NCBI GenBank assembly: GCA_903906425.1
Contig: CAIVKH010000009.1
Location: 1 to 44,934 of the forward strand
Source: an uncultured bacterium
Lineage (GTDB): Bacteria > Verrucomicrobiota > Kiritimatiellia > CAIVKH01
Length of the DNA stretch: 44,934 bases
Reading direction: 5' to 3'
Part shown: positions 16,990 to 25,282 of the stretch, piece after piece
Numbering within the stretch: the stretch's first letter is position 1
Layout of the letters: the number at the start of each line of letters is the position of its first letter
Program-made: the position numbers and the translations under genes
The notes under the pieces: model-generated
Told to the model about the DNA's origin: nothing
The model's database searches: none
The model's input: only the letters and a program-made list of their open reading frames with translations

Positions 16990-18008
16990 AGACGCGCGGC
17001 GTCATCGCCGCGCTGTCGTCCGCCTTTCTGGTCTTCGCCGCATGCGCGGCGGGACCATTCGGCAGCGACCAAAGCGGCATTCCAATGTCTTCGTCGGTCT
17101 TCCATTCGTGGATTTCCGGTGTCGTCAATTATCAGCACCCAGACAACAGCGGTGGGTTCGCCAATGACGACAGTGGAAGTCCGACCGATCCGGCAACGGC
17201 CGTGATCGGCAAACCGGCCATCGCGACCAACAACGACATGCACGTCCTGTCGCTGGGCAACGGCGGATCGATCATCGTCGCGTTCGACGAGACGATTTGC
17301 GACGGCCCCGGCGCGGATTTCGCCGTCTTCGAAAACGGTTTCACCGACGGCACGGTGCGCAGCGGCGACACGAACCGCTACACCTTTGTCGAACTGGCCT
17401 TCGTCGAAGTTGCCACCACGACCAACGCGTGGGCGCGCTTTCCGTCGCAATTTCTCGGCACGAATGTGATCTATAATTTCGACTACACGCCGAAAAAATA
17501 CTGGGCCAGCCAGGACGCGACGCTGATTGACGGGCTTGCCGGAAAACACGTCGTGCAACTCGGAACGCCGTTCGATCTTTCCGCGCTGCGGACAAATCCC
17601 AATGTCCTCAGCGGGGCGGTGGATCTCAACTGCATCCGCTACATCCGGCTGGTGGACATCGTTGGCGACGGATCGACCTTCGACTCGTCGAACCGGCCGA
17701 TTTACGATCCGTATTTCAACTACGCCACCGGCTGGCCCAACCCCGCGCCGAACGCCACCACCGACGGCTTCGACCTGCGCGCCGTCGGCGTGATCAACAG
17801 CGGCGGCCTTTCCATGCGGAGCGGCAAAACGCTCGCATGGTTTGCCGTCACCAACAACCTCTGGCAGGTTCAGGTCGCCAACGCGCCGGACGGCGTGTGG
17901 ACGAATCTCGGCGCGCAGGTCATCGGCAACGACACGACGCGCTCGGTGACCGACCCCGACGCCGGCACCTCCCGATTTTACCGCCTCCAAAGACAGCGCG
18001 CGCCCTGA
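16986..18008 (+). CDS. Secreted surface protein co-transcribed with the B12-controlled propeller protein
   Basis: A 340-residue protein with a signal peptide ('VIAALSSAFLVFAACAAG'; the cysteine could be a lipobox). Characteristic stretches are 'GNGGSIIVAFDETICDGPG', 'DFAVFENGFTDG', 'FVELAFVEVATTTNAWARF' and 'DLNCIRYIRLVDIVGD'. They resemble uncharacterised cell-surface proteins found beside propeller proteins in Bacteroidota and other phyla. The C-terminal ~60 residues ('WQVQVANAPDGVWTNLG' to 'RFYRLQ') look like a separate module common in this group. Its ATG overlaps the preceding stop by four bases (16986-16989), so it is translationally coupled and shares the riboswitch. Function is inferred only: cobalamin or corrinoid capture at the surface. 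Confidence 0.82.
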   Translation: MKTRGVIAALSSAFLVFAACAAGPFGSDQSGIPMSSSVFHSWISGVVNYQHPDNSGGFANDDSGSPTDPATAVIGKPAIATNNDMHVLSLGNGGSIIVAFDETICDGPGADFAVFENGFTDGTVRSGDTNRYTFVELAFVEVATTTNAWARFPSQFLGTNVIYNFDYTPKKYWASQDATLIDGLAGKHVVQLGTPFDLSALRTNPNVLSGAVDLNCIRYIRLVDIVGDGSTFDSSNRPIYDPYFNYATGWPNPAPNATTDGFDLRAVGVINSGGLSMRSGKTLAWFAVTNNLWQVQVANAPDGVWTNLGAQVIGNDTTRSVTDPDAGTSRFYRLQRQRAP

Positions 18009-18045
18009 CGGCGGAGCTTGCGAATTTGAACCCGGAATCTTTTGC

Positions 18046-18080
18046 TTTGAGATTTGAAATTTGAAATCTGAAATTTCAGA
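18046..18080. repeat. Tandem 7-bp repeat, five units (TTTGARA type)
   Basis: Units are TTTGAGA, TTTGAAA, TTTGAAA, TCTGAAA and TTTCAGA, with no indels over 35 bp. The same unit on the other strand occurs at 33372-33406. It lies between the stop at 18008 and the palindrome block at 18108. Confidence 0.75.
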
Positions 18081-18107
18081 CGGCCCGCCCCGACCCGCGA
18101 CCGCAGT

Positions 18108-18186
18108 TTCCAATGATTGGAAATCTCCGGCGCCGCCATTTCCAATCATTGGAAGTTTGCGAAATGGAGGTTTCCAATGATTGGAA
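18108..18186. repeat. Three 15-bp palindromes at 32-bp intervals, the last carrying a start codon
   Basis: Copies at 18108 (G-centre), 18140 (C-centre) and 18172 (G-centre), all perfect, spacers 17 bp. The central ATG of the third copy (18177-18179) is the likely start of the pseudopilin gene, and the second spacer holds GGAGG (18166-18170). Confidence 0.97.
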
Positions 18187-18956
18187 ATTTTCCTGCACGC
18201 GCGGCGTTCACGTTGGTGGAGATGCTGGTGGTCATCGCGATCATCGCGCTGCTGGCGGCGTTGCTGGTGCCGGGCGTGTCGCGCGCGCTGGCGGCCGGCG
18301 CAAAGGGCAAGTGTGCGGAGAATCTGCAGCAAATCGAGAAGGCCAATGCGGTTTATGGGGATGACCACGAATTTTATGCGGCGGCCGCGGCGGACATCCG
18401 GGGCGCCAACCTGCAGCGCTGGCACGGCACGAGGGCGAGCCGAGGCTCGGTTTTCGACGGATCGAAGGGGCCGCTGGCGCCGTATCTCGGCGGCGACAGG
18501 CTCGTGCGCGCGTGCCCGGCGCTGAAAAATGTTCAGCCCGGTTTCGAGGCCGGCTGCGGCGGCTACGGCTACAACCAGTGGGGCGTCGGTTCGCAAGCGT
18601 ATATGTACGGCGCAACGAACTGCGCGACCGGCATGAAGCCGGATTTGATCCGCGATCCGTCGCGCGTCGTGATGTTCACCGACACGGCATATCTGGACGG
18701 GCAGAACGGCACGCCGGTGCTGATCGAATATTCGTTTGCCGAATCAATCTTCGCGCCGAGCGACTCGCCGCCGGTCACGATGGCTTATCCGGCCACGCCA
18801 ACGATTCACTTCCGCCATACCGGACGGTGCGGCGTGGTCTGGTGCGATGGCCACGTCTCGTGGGAAGAACTGACCACGCCCTATGATGATCCGTACACGC
18901 AGAGCAATCTGGGCTGGTTCGGCGGCAGCGATAATTCGCTTTTTGCGCCCTTCTAA
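18177..18956 (+). CDS. Type II secretion/type IV pilin-like pseudopilin with H-X9-DG motif
   Basis: A 259-residue protein starting with a short leader and a prepilin peptidase site, 'RAAFTLVEMLVVIAIIALLA': cleavage after alanine (rather than glycine), then F and the conserved glutamate at +5. A globular domain follows with 'GGYGYNQWGVGSQAYMYG'. Near the C-terminus, 'RHTGRCGVVWCDGHV' is an exact H-X9-DG motif, typical of the large DUF1559-like pseudopilin family of Planctomycetota and Verrucomicrobiota. These are membrane-anchored, exported proteins of unknown role. The start ATG lies inside a palindrome copy, 6 nt after GGAGG. Longer in-frame starts upstream run through the repeat block and are less likely. 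Confidence 0.88.
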   Translation: MIGNFPARAAFTLVEMLVVIAIIALLAALLVPGVSRALAAGAKGKCAENLQQIEKANAVYGDDHEFYAAAAADIRGANLQRWHGTRASRGSVFDGSKGPLAPYLGGDRLVRACPALKNVQPGFEAGCGGYGYNQWGVGSQAYMYGATNCATGMKPDLIRDPSRVVMFTDTAYLDGQNGTPVLIEYSFAESIFAPSDSPPVTMAYPATPTIHFRHTGRCGVVWCDGHVSWEELTTPYDDPYTQSNLGWFGGSDNSLFAPF

Positions 18957-19078
18957 AAAGACAATCGTTTTGCTTGCGTGGCGGCCTGCTGCAGTTGTAT
19001 GTGTCGCCGGTTGAAGTTGAGCCCGAAAACTTGCGGGTGTGGCGGTCATGTCGGCTGGGGGGAGAATGGAGTGCAGCA

Positions 19079-19309
19079 ATGGAAAATGTTATTTTAAGCG
19101 AGAAGATTCAGGTCGAACGAAAGCAGTTCTTTTTTGATCTCAAAGAAAATCCGCGTGGACGATTCCTGAAGATCACTGAAGATGTCGGCGGGCGGCGCGA
19201 CACGATCATTGTTCCGTCCACCGGCCTTGAGCAGGTTCGCGAAGTGATCGAACGGGCTATTGCCGCGAACGCCGCAGTGGAAACGCAGCCGGTTGAAGCG
19301 GCCGGTTGA
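19079..19309 (+). CDS. PUR-family single-stranded nucleic-acid-binding protein
   Basis: A 76-residue protein: 'SEKIQVERKQFFFDLKENP', 'GRFLKITEDVGGRRDTI' and 'IVPSTGLEQVREVIERAI'. This is the PUR repeat seen in bacterial PUR-alpha-like proteins (DUF3276-like), which bind single-stranded purine-rich DNA or RNA. A single repeat would dimerise to form a binding unit. GGAG at 19068-19071 lies 7 nt before ATG 19079. The sigma-factor gene begins 55 bp downstream, so they may be co-transcribed. The target is not known. Confidence 0.85.
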   Translation: MENVILSEKIQVERKQFFFDLKENPRGRFLKITEDVGGRRDTIIVPSTGLEQVREVIERAIAANAAVETQPVEAAG

Positions 19310-19363
19310 TGATTTCTGTCGCGCGCGGCGGCACCCGCGAAGGAGCGCGGCGAAATCAAACGG

Positions 19364-19996
19364 ATGAATGAGGAAAGTCCATCTGCCGCCACGGATGAAG
19401 CCCTTGCCGCAGCCGCCGCCGAGGCGGCCGAAATCCGGGCGCTCGTTGACCGGGCGCGCGGCCATGATCTTGATGCCTACAACGAACTTGTCGGCCGTTA
19501 TCAGAAGAAAATCTATGCGCTGGTCTATAACATGACCGGCAACCGCGAGGACGCGGAAGACTTGGTTCAGGACGTTCTCGTCAAGGCGTACCGCTCGCTC
19601 GGCTACTTCAAGGGCGACTCGTCATTCTACACGTGGATCTACCGCATCGCGGTCAACCGCACGATCAATTTCCTGAAGAAACGCAAGCGCGGCCAGAACA
19701 AGGTCAGCCTCGACGACATGGACCAGGCGGTCGAACGCGATCCCGATTATATCGCGCTTTCATCGCGCGAGTCGCCGGTCCGCGACATGAAACTGAGCGA
19801 GCTGCAACAAAAATTGAACAAGGCCCTCCTCACGCTGTCTGAAAAACACAGAACGGTTGTGGTGATGCATGACATCGAGGGCGTGCCACACGAAGAGATC
19901 GCGAAGATTGTGGGATGCTCGGCCGGAACCGTTCGGTCGCGTCTGTTTTATGCGCGGCAGCAGTTGCAAAAAGAGTTAGTGGAGTTTGCGCCATGA
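19364..19996 (+). CDS. RNA polymerase sigma factor, ECF/sigma-E type
   Basis: A 210-residue sigma-70 family protein. Region 2 spans ~35-105 ('YNELVGRYQKKIYALVYNM', 'EDAEDLVQDVLVKAYRSLG', 'FYTWIYRIAVNRTINFLKK'). A linker follows, then region 4 at ~145-205 ('LLTLSEKHRTVVVMHDIEG', 'HEEIAKIVGCSAGTVRSRL'), the helix-turn-helix for the -35 element. The N-terminal ~25 residues are alanine-rich and unusual. It overlaps the next gene by four bases (ATGA), which encodes a zinc-type anti-sigma factor, so the pair likely forms a switch. The signal is unknown. Confidence 0.95.
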   Translation: MNEESPSAATDEALAAAAAEAAEIRALVDRARGHDLDAYNELVGRYQKKIYALVYNMTGNREDAEDLVQDVLVKAYRSLGYFKGDSSFYTWIYRIAVNRTINFLKKRKRGQNKVSLDDMDQAVERDPDYIALSSRESPVRDMKLSELQQKLNKALLTLSEKHRTVVVMHDIEGVPHEEIAKIVGCSAGTVRSRLFYARQQLQKELVEFAP

Positions 19997-20583
19997 ATTG
20001 CGCGGAATGCCAGCAGATATGCCTTGAAACCGGCGGACGGAACTTGCCCGCCGCATGCGCCGAACATGTGACCGGATGCGACGGCTGCCGGAAAGTGTTC
20101 GAACGCACGCTCGTCGTCTCCCGACTGCTTGCGCTGAAAAAATACGAGCATCCGGACCCGTTGTTCGAAATTCGGAACGCTGCCGCGATTCGCAGAAAGA
20201 TCAGCGAAGAGCCGTCATTCGCGGAAACGATGCGGGACTTTTTCGGAGCGCAGAGCTGGCGCGTCGCCATCGCCGGTGCGATGGCCGTGTGCCTGGCCGC
20301 GGTGGCGATCCATAACACGACTCCGAATCATCAAGCCGGCGCGGGAACCCTGGCCAAACAGGATGCGACCACTCCGGTTGCGCCGGTCATTCAACCGCAG
20401 TCGAAACCCGATCCCAACGATCCGGCGTGGCAGAAGCCGATGTTCGTGATTCAGGATGTCAGCGGAGCGTCGGTCGAGCTTCGCAGCCAGTTGTTGCCTG
20501 GCAGCGGGACTCAATTTGGCGATTCCAACCGCGAGAGCAGAGCGGTTGATTTCCTCGCGCCGGGTCCGCTGCCTCAGCGCTGA
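19993..20583 (+). CDS. Membrane anti-sigma factor with HXXXCXXC zinc motif
   Basis: A 196-residue protein. 'HVTGCDGC' (H25, C29, C32) with upstream cysteines C3, C6 and C10 matches the zinc-dependent anti-sigma (ZAS) signature that binds and silences ECF sigma factors. One transmembrane helix lies at ~90-106 ('VAIAGAMAVCLAAVAI'), followed by ~90 proline-rich extracytoplasmic residues. It is translationally coupled to the sigma gene (ATGA, 19993-19996), supporting a sigma/anti-sigma pair. Release is probably by signal-driven proteolysis or redox change; neither is shown by the sequence. Confidence 0.85.
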   Translation: MNCAECQQICLETGGRNLPAACAEHVTGCDGCRKVFERTLVVSRLLALKKYEHPDPLFEIRNAAAIRRKISEEPSFAETMRDFFGAQSWRVAIAGAMAVCLAAVAIHNTTPNHQAGAGTLAKQDATTPVAPVIQPQSKPDPNDPAWQKPMFVIQDVSGASVELRSQLLPGSGTQFGDSNRESRAVDFLAPGPLPQR

Positions 20584-20610
20584 CCAAGCCGCAGGCGCGG
20601 ATAGCGTTTG

Positions 20611-21222
20611 TCACGGCAGCACGCCCGGTCGCGGCCTCACCCATTTCCACGAAAGCAGATCGTCTTCCGTGTCGGATTTTCCGTCGGGTCCGTTGGACCA
20701 TGCGATGACGCCTTCGCCCTGAATCCGGTTGTAGATCGTGTCGGAGGAAATGCAAACGTTGTCGTAATCCAGATCAAGGACGATGTGATATTGGCTGCCC
20801 CATGGGTCCAGGAATTCGCCCCGATTATTTAGCCCGGAGAGTCCGGGGCTGGCGGGCGCCACGTCAAGAAACACGATGCGGTTGGTGTTGGCAGCATGAT
20901 CAGTATTTCCGGGCCCGCTGACGGCTCGCAGCACGTTCATCACATCGCTGTTTGAGCGGGTGCGCCCATAATGCACGTCACCGCGCTGTGTGGTCTGCCC
21001 TGGCCAGACATTGTAGCGAGCGTGAAAATGCTGGATGGCGGTGACGATGGAACGCAAGTCGCCGCGCGCCATGACCAGCCGCTGCCAGCGCTGGACGAAT
21101 TCGCGCGCAGGAAATGCGACCGAAACGGCAAACAAAACGATTGCGAAAAGGAAAACAAACTCGGTTCGCGAAAAACCGTCTTTGCGGCCTCGCGAGAATT
21201 GCACACGGTGATTGCGCCTCAC
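20611..21222 (-). CDS. Pseudopilin (type II secretion GspG/GspH-like)
   Basis: A 203-residue protein with a prepilin-like N-terminus 'DGFSRTEFVFLFAIVLFAVS': glycine at -1, phenylalanine at +1, glutamate at +5, then a hydrophobic helix. The C-terminal region has 'NRGEFLDPWGSQYHIVLDLD' and 'NGPDGKSDTEDD', the calcium-site style found in GspG major pseudopilins. It lies 12 bp downstream of the GspF/PilC-like gene on the same strand, so the two are an operon and the product is presumably assembled by that platform. It could also be a minor pilin. Confidence 0.85.
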   Translation of the reverse strand: MRRNHRVQFSRGRKDGFSRTEFVFLFAIVLFAVSVAFPAREFVQRWQRLVMARGDLRSIVTAIQHFHARYNVWPGQTTQRGDVHYGRTRSNSDVMNVLRAVSGPGNTDHAANTNRIVFLDVAPASPGLSGLNNRGEFLDPWGSQYHIVLDLDYDNVCISSDTIYNRIQGEGVIAWSNGPDGKSDTEDDLLSWKWVRPRPGVLP

Positions 21223-21234
21223 TGCGCCTCCGGC

Positions 21235-22536
21235 CTATTTCGCAAGAATGCCGATGATGTTGATCAGTGGCAGGAACAGGGCGATGACGATTGTTCCGAC
21301 CATGATCGCAAGAAAAACGATGAGCAGCGGCTCGATGATCGAGGTGAGACCCGCCACCGCAGAATCCACTTCGTCCTCATAGCTGTCGGCGATTTTCATG
21401 AGCATCTCGGGCAGGTCGCCGGTTTCCTCGCCGACCTGCACCATGCTGACGACCATGCCGGGAAACACGCCGGTCGCCTCGATCGGCGGCGCCATATTTT
21501 CGCCCTCTTTCACCGCGTCGTGGACCTGGCTGACCGCGCGGGCGATGATTTCATTTCCGGCGGTATCGCGCACGATGTTGAGCGCCTGCAGCACTGGCAC
21601 GCCGGAGGTCATGAGCGTTCCGAGTGTCCGGCTGAAGCGCGAGATGACGGTCTTGCTCACCAGCGTCCCGAAGATCGGCGCGTTGAGCTTGAACCAGTCC
21701 AGCGCGATTGCGCCGGGCTTGGTCTTGGCGGCCATCTTGATGAGCACGACGGCAACCGCAACAACGATAAGCACGAAAATATAGTGGCTCCTGACGATGT
21801 TGCTCACGGTGATGACGCCTTCGGTCAACGCCGGAAGCTTGCCACCCTCGCCGAGCAGATCCTTGAAGATGTCCTTGAACTTCGGAATGATGAAAATCAT
21901 CAGGAACGAAAGAATTCCGATGGCCATCGTGAGCACGACGCACGGATACACCATCGCCCCGACGACCTTGTTCTTGATCCGTTGCGCCTTCTCCATGAAC
22001 TCCGCCAGCCGGACCAACACCTGGTCGAGCACGCCGCCGACCTCGCCCGCCTTCGCCATATTCACATACAGCTTGTTGAAAATCTTCGGGTGATGCGCCA
22101 GCGCCTCCGCGAACGTGCTGCCGCTATTGATCGCCTCGGCCATCTCCGCCAACGCGCGCTTCAGCGTGGCATGCTTCTCCTGCTTGGCCAGCACATCCAG
22201 GCTGCGCACCAGCGGCAGGCCCGCGTCCACCAGCGTCGCCAGCTGCCGCGTAAACGTCATCAACTGCTTCGGCTTCACCCGCGTCGGGATGGCCGGAATC
22301 TTGATGTTGATATTCTTCTTCAGCGCGCTTTTCTTCACCGCCGCCGCAGGCGTCTTCGCGCCGGGCGCAGGCTTCTTGCCGGGCTTAGCGGCCGGGGCGG
22401 CCCCGTCGGTGACGTTCGTGGGGAACAATCCTTTTTCGCGAATTTTCGAAAGCGCAGCCGTCTGGTTATCGGCCTCAACCTCGCCCTGGCTTTCCACTCC
22501 ACGGCTGTCCATTGCGGTGTATCTAAATTTCGCCAT
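21235..22536 (-). CDS. Type II secretion/type IV pilus inner-membrane platform protein (GspF/PilC)
   Basis: A 433-residue protein. Residues 1-~50 ('FRYTAMDSRGVESQGEVEA') are the standard N-terminal domain. A variable alanine/lysine-rich linker at ~50-85 follows, then two T2SSF domains: first 'FTRQLATLVDAGLPLVRSL' with 'FNKLYVNMAKAGEVGGVLD', second 'RFSRTLGTLMTSGVPVLQA' with 'VSMVQVGEETGDLPEML'. Three or so transmembrane helices are present, ending in 'IIEPLLIVFLAIMVGTIVIA'. It organises the ATPase and pseudopilins in the inner membrane. The ATPase is not in this window. Confidence 0.95.
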   Translation of the reverse strand: MAKFRYTAMDSRGVESQGEVEADNQTAALSKIREKGLFPTNVTDGAAPAAKPGKKPAPGAKTPAAAVKKSALKKNINIKIPAIPTRVKPKQLMTFTRQLATLVDAGLPLVRSLDVLAKQEKHATLKRALAEMAEAINSGSTFAEALAHHPKIFNKLYVNMAKAGEVGGVLDQVLVRLAEFMEKAQRIKNKVVGAMVYPCVVLTMAIGILSFLMIFIIPKFKDIFKDLLGEGGKLPALTEGVITVSNIVRSHYIFVLIVVAVAVVLIKMAAKTKPGAIALDWFKLNAPIFGTLVSKTVISRFSRTLGTLMTSGVPVLQALNIVRDTAGNEIIARAVSQVHDAVKEGENMAPPIEATGVFPGMVVSMVQVGEETGDLPEMLMKIADSYEDEVDSAVAGLTSIIEPLLIVFLAIMVGTIVIALFLPLINIIGILAK

Positions 22537-22673
22537 AATTGTTCACGCCTTGTGTGCGCGGCTGTTTGCCACAAACCGCACTCCCGTTGCAACCAAATTG
22601 AAGCAATCCCCGTGCCGTCCCGTTACGCCTCCGGCGCCGTGGAAGGCGCGCCGACGCTTTCACCACCGCAAAT

Positions 22674-22784
22674 TTCCAATCATTGGAAACTCCCGCTTCG
22701 CAAATTTCCAATCATTGGAAAAACACGAACCTCAAACCTCCAACCATTGGAAATCCCGCCGTCGCAAACTTCCAACCATTGGAA
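22674..22784. repeat. Four 15-bp palindromes at exact 32-bp intervals
   Basis: Starts at 22674, 22706, 22738 (CTCCAACCATTGGAA) and 22770 (TTCCAACCATTGGAA). All are C-centred and the last two share a T-to-C change. They lie in the divergent gap between the pilC-like and ABC permease genes. Confidence 0.95.
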
Positions 22785-22824
22785 TATCCTGTCAACCGGA
22801 CGCCCTCTGATTCCGAACGCCCGC

Positions 22825-22853
22825 TTGCCGCCGCGCCGGATCGCCCCTACTTT
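22825..22853 (+). promoter_or_regulatory. Promoter of the ABC permease gene, near-leaderless
   Basis: TTGCCG at 22825-22830 and TACTTT at 22848-22853 are 17 bp apart. The start codon follows 9 nt later and no Shine-Dalgarno is seen. Confidence 0.5.
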
Positions 22854-22862
22854 CCACGGCGA

Positions 22863-24569
22863 ATGAGAAACCGCCTAGCCCATTCCATCTTCGTGGCCGC
22901 CGCGCTGATCTTCGCGGCGCTGTTCCTCGCGCCGCTCGCGATGGTGATCGCCGGCGGATTCCACGACTCGCGCGGCTTCACGCTGAAATATCTCGCCGGC
23001 GTTTTCCAAAATCCGATTTATGCCGAGGGCCTTTTCAACAGCCTGCTCATCGCGCTCGGCACCACGACGCTCGTCGCGCTCGTCGCCATTCCGCTCGCGT
23101 GGCTTTCGAACCGCTTCGAATTCGCGGGCAAAAAAATCGTTGGCAGCTTGATTCTCGTTCCGATGATCCTGCCGCCGTTCGTCGGCGCGATCGGCCTGCA
23201 ACAAATGCTCGGCCAGTACGGCGCGCTCAACGCCCTGCTCGGACTCGGCCCGATTGACTGGCTCGGCCGCTCGCAATATCTCGGCGTCGTCCTGTTGCAG
23301 GCGCTCGGTCTCTACCCAATTTTGTATCTCAACGCCTCCGCCGCGCTCGCGAACATTGATCCCGCGATGGAAGAAGCCGCCGCAAATCTCGGCTGCGGAC
23401 CGCTGCGGCGGTTCTTCAAAATCACGCTGCCGCTCACGATGCCGGGCATTTTCGCCGGCGGAACAATCGTCTTCATCTGGAGCTTCACCGAACTCGGCAC
23501 GCCGCTGATCATGAATTATTCGAAATGCGCGCCCGTCCAGATTTTCGACGCGCTCAAGGAAATCGGCAGCAATCCGTTTCCCTTCGCGCTCGTCTTCGTC
23601 ATGCTCGCCGCCAGCGTCGGGCTTTATTCGATAAGCAAAGTACTCTTCGGATCAAAGTCATACGCCATGCAAAGCAAAGCCGCCACGGTCTCCGCCGCGC
23701 GCGACGTTCGCGGCTGGCGCGGCGCGCTCGTCCTGCTGCCGTTCGCTGCTGTCATCGCCGTCGCGCTCACGCCGCACATCGGCGTCGTCCTCACCAGCAT
23801 TTCCGCGCCGGGAAGCTGGTACAAAACCGTCCTGCCCGCCGCCTTCACCGGCGAACATTTCGCCGCCGCGCTCGGCCACGACATGACGATCAGCAGCATC
23901 CGCAACAGCCTCGTCTTCTCGTCGCTCGCCGTCACCTTCGACGTCGTTCTCGGGATCGCCATCGCCTTCGTCATCGTCCGCTCCGAAATCCGCGGCCGCG
24001 GCATTCTCGACGCGCTCGCGATGCTGCCGCTCGCCGTGCCCGGCCTCGTCATGGCTTTCGGCTACCTCGCCATCAGCTCGCAAATCAGCAACCAGGACTG
24101 GGTGAAAAACAGCCCGCTCTGGCAGCAGCTTTTCGATGTGCGGACAAACCCGACGCTCTTCCTCGTCATCGCCTACAGCGTCCGCCGCCTGCCGTACATG
24201 GTCCGCTCCGCCGTCGCCGGCCTCCAGCAAACCTCCGTCACGCTCGAAGAAGCCGCCGCAAACCTCGGCGCTGGATTTTTCACGCGCATGCGGAAAATCA
24301 CGCTGCCGCTGATCACCGCCAACCTCATCGCCGGCGCGCTGCTCGCCTTCGCGTTTTCGATGCTCGAAGTCAGCGACAGCATCATGCTCGCCCAGCGCAC
24401 GGAATATTTTCCGATCACCAAAACGATCTACGAACTTTTCCAACTCATCGGCACCGGCCGCTACATCGCCGCCGCCCTCGGCGTCTGGGCGATGGCCTTC
24501 CTCGCCGTCACCATCGCCGGCAGCAGCCTGATCCTCGGCAAAAAACTCGGCGCGATTTTCCGCGCCTGA
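22863..24569 (+). CDS. ABC transporter permease, fused double-domain (iron/thiamine type)
   Basis: A 568-residue inner-membrane protein with about twelve hydrophobic segments and two MetI-like domains. Each carries the EAA loop that docks the ATPase: 'EEAAANLGCGPLRRFFKITLP' near residue 175 and 'EEAAANLGAGFFTRMRKITLP' near 465. Double-length permeases of this kind serve ferric iron (FbpB/SfuB) or thiamine (ThiP) importers. No ATPase or binding-protein gene is adjacent in the window, so the substrate is open. ATG 22863 begins a typical first membrane segment. Confidence 0.9.
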   Translation: MRNRLAHSIFVAAALIFAALFLAPLAMVIAGGFHDSRGFTLKYLAGVFQNPIYAEGLFNSLLIALGTTTLVALVAIPLAWLSNRFEFAGKKIVGSLILVPMILPPFVGAIGLQQMLGQYGALNALLGLGPIDWLGRSQYLGVVLLQALGLYPILYLNASAALANIDPAMEEAAANLGCGPLRRFFKITLPLTMPGIFAGGTIVFIWSFTELGTPLIMNYSKCAPVQIFDALKEIGSNPFPFALVFVMLAASVGLYSISKVLFGSKSYAMQSKAATVSAARDVRGWRGALVLLPFAAVIAVALTPHIGVVLTSISAPGSWYKTVLPAAFTGEHFAAALGHDMTISSIRNSLVFSSLAVTFDVVLGIAIAFVIVRSEIRGRGILDALAMLPLAVPGLVMAFGYLAISSQISNQDWVKNSPLWQQLFDVRTNPTLFLVIAYSVRRLPYMVRSAVAGLQQTSVTLEEAAANLGAGFFTRMRKITLPLITANLIAGALLAFAFSMLEVSDSIMLAQRTEYFPITKTIYELFQLIGTGRYIAAALGVWAMAFLAVTIAGSSLILGKKLGAIFRA

Positions 24570-24585
24570 CCGCAAAACTCGGAAC

Positions 24586-24615
24586 TTGGAAGTTCCCCCG
24601 CCGCGCGCTTATCTT
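24586..24615 (+). promoter_or_regulatory. Promoter of hisB, near-leaderless
   Basis: TTGGAA at 24586-24591 and TATCTT at 24610-24615, spacer 18 bp, with the hisB ATG 9 nt further on and no Shine-Dalgarno. Confidence 0.45.
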
Positions 24616-24624
24616 CGCGTCGCC

Positions 24625-25215
24625 ATGAAAAACCGAACCGCAAAAATCAAACGCACGACGAAGGAAACCGACATCAGCCTCGAACTGAACCTCGACGGCG
24701 CGGGCGTCTATTCCAACAAAACCGGCATTCCGTTTCTCAACCACATGCTCGACCTGCTCGCCAAGCACGCGCTGCTCGATTTGAAAATCCGCTGCAAAGG
24801 CGACCTCGACGTTGACTATCACCACACCGTCGAAGACGTCGGCCTCGCCCTCGGCGACGCGCTCAACACCGCGCTCGGCGACCGCAAAGGCATCAACCGC
24901 TACGGCTGGTCCCTCGTCCCGATGGACGAAACCCTCTGCCAGGTCGCGCTCGACCTCGGCGGCCGGCCCTTCGTCGTCTATTCCATCGCCACGAAGAAAA
25001 AGAAAATCCGCGACTTCGACATCGACCTGATCGAAGAATTTTTCCGCGCCTTCGCCACGCAGGCCCGGATGAACCTGCACATCCACCAGCTCTACGGCAA
25101 CGAACCCCACCACGCCATCGAGTCCATTTTCAAAGGCGTCGCGAAGGCGTTGCTATTCGCCACCGCACAGAACCCGCGCATCAAAGGTATCCCCTCGAGC
25201 AAAGGCGTTTTGTGA
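24625..25215 (+). CDS. hisB: Imidazoleglycerol-phosphate dehydratase
   Basis: A 196-residue single-domain enzyme of the expected length. Metal-binding motifs are clear: 'FLNHMLDLLAKH' at 37-48, 'DYHHTVEDVGLALGDAL' at 64-80, and 'NLHIHQLYGNEPHHAIES' later. It converts imidazole glycerol phosphate to imidazole acetol phosphate in histidine synthesis, in the cytoplasm as a manganese-dependent 24-mer. No other his gene is adjacent. It is the monofunctional form, lacking the N-terminal phosphatase of the E. coli enzyme. Confidence 0.96.
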   Translation: MKNRTAKIKRTTKETDISLELNLDGAGVYSNKTGIPFLNHMLDLLAKHALLDLKIRCKGDLDVDYHHTVEDVGLALGDALNTALGDRKGINRYGWSLVPMDETLCQVALDLGGRPFVVYSIATKKKKIRDFDIDLIEEFFRAFATQARMNLHIHQLYGNEPHHAIESIFKGVAKALLFATAQNPRIKGIPSSKGVL

Positions 25216-25223
25216 CCGCGCGC

Positions 25224-25247
25224 GCCGCCCCGGCAAGCCGGGGCGGC
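25224..25247 (+). terminator. GC-rich hairpin after hisB
   Basis: GCCGCCCCGGC and GCCGGGGCGGC form an 11-bp perfect stem 9 bp after the hisB stop. The T-tract is missing (GTTAA follows), so it may be a weak or rho-assisted terminator or only an mRNA-stabilising hairpin. Confidence 0.4.
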
Positions 25248-25282
25248 GTTAATGCGAGGTGACTGCGGCGCGATCGAAAAGT

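Noticed and set aside
16971..18596. 541-codon ORF on the minus strand opposite the second B12-operon gene
   Set aside because: The plus-strand product has a signal peptide and conserved motifs and is coupled to the upstream gene.
20971..22866. 631-codon ORF on the plus strand opposite the pseudopilin and PilC genes
   Set aside because: Antisense shadow; histidine/arginine/aspartate-rich and passing through four palindromes.
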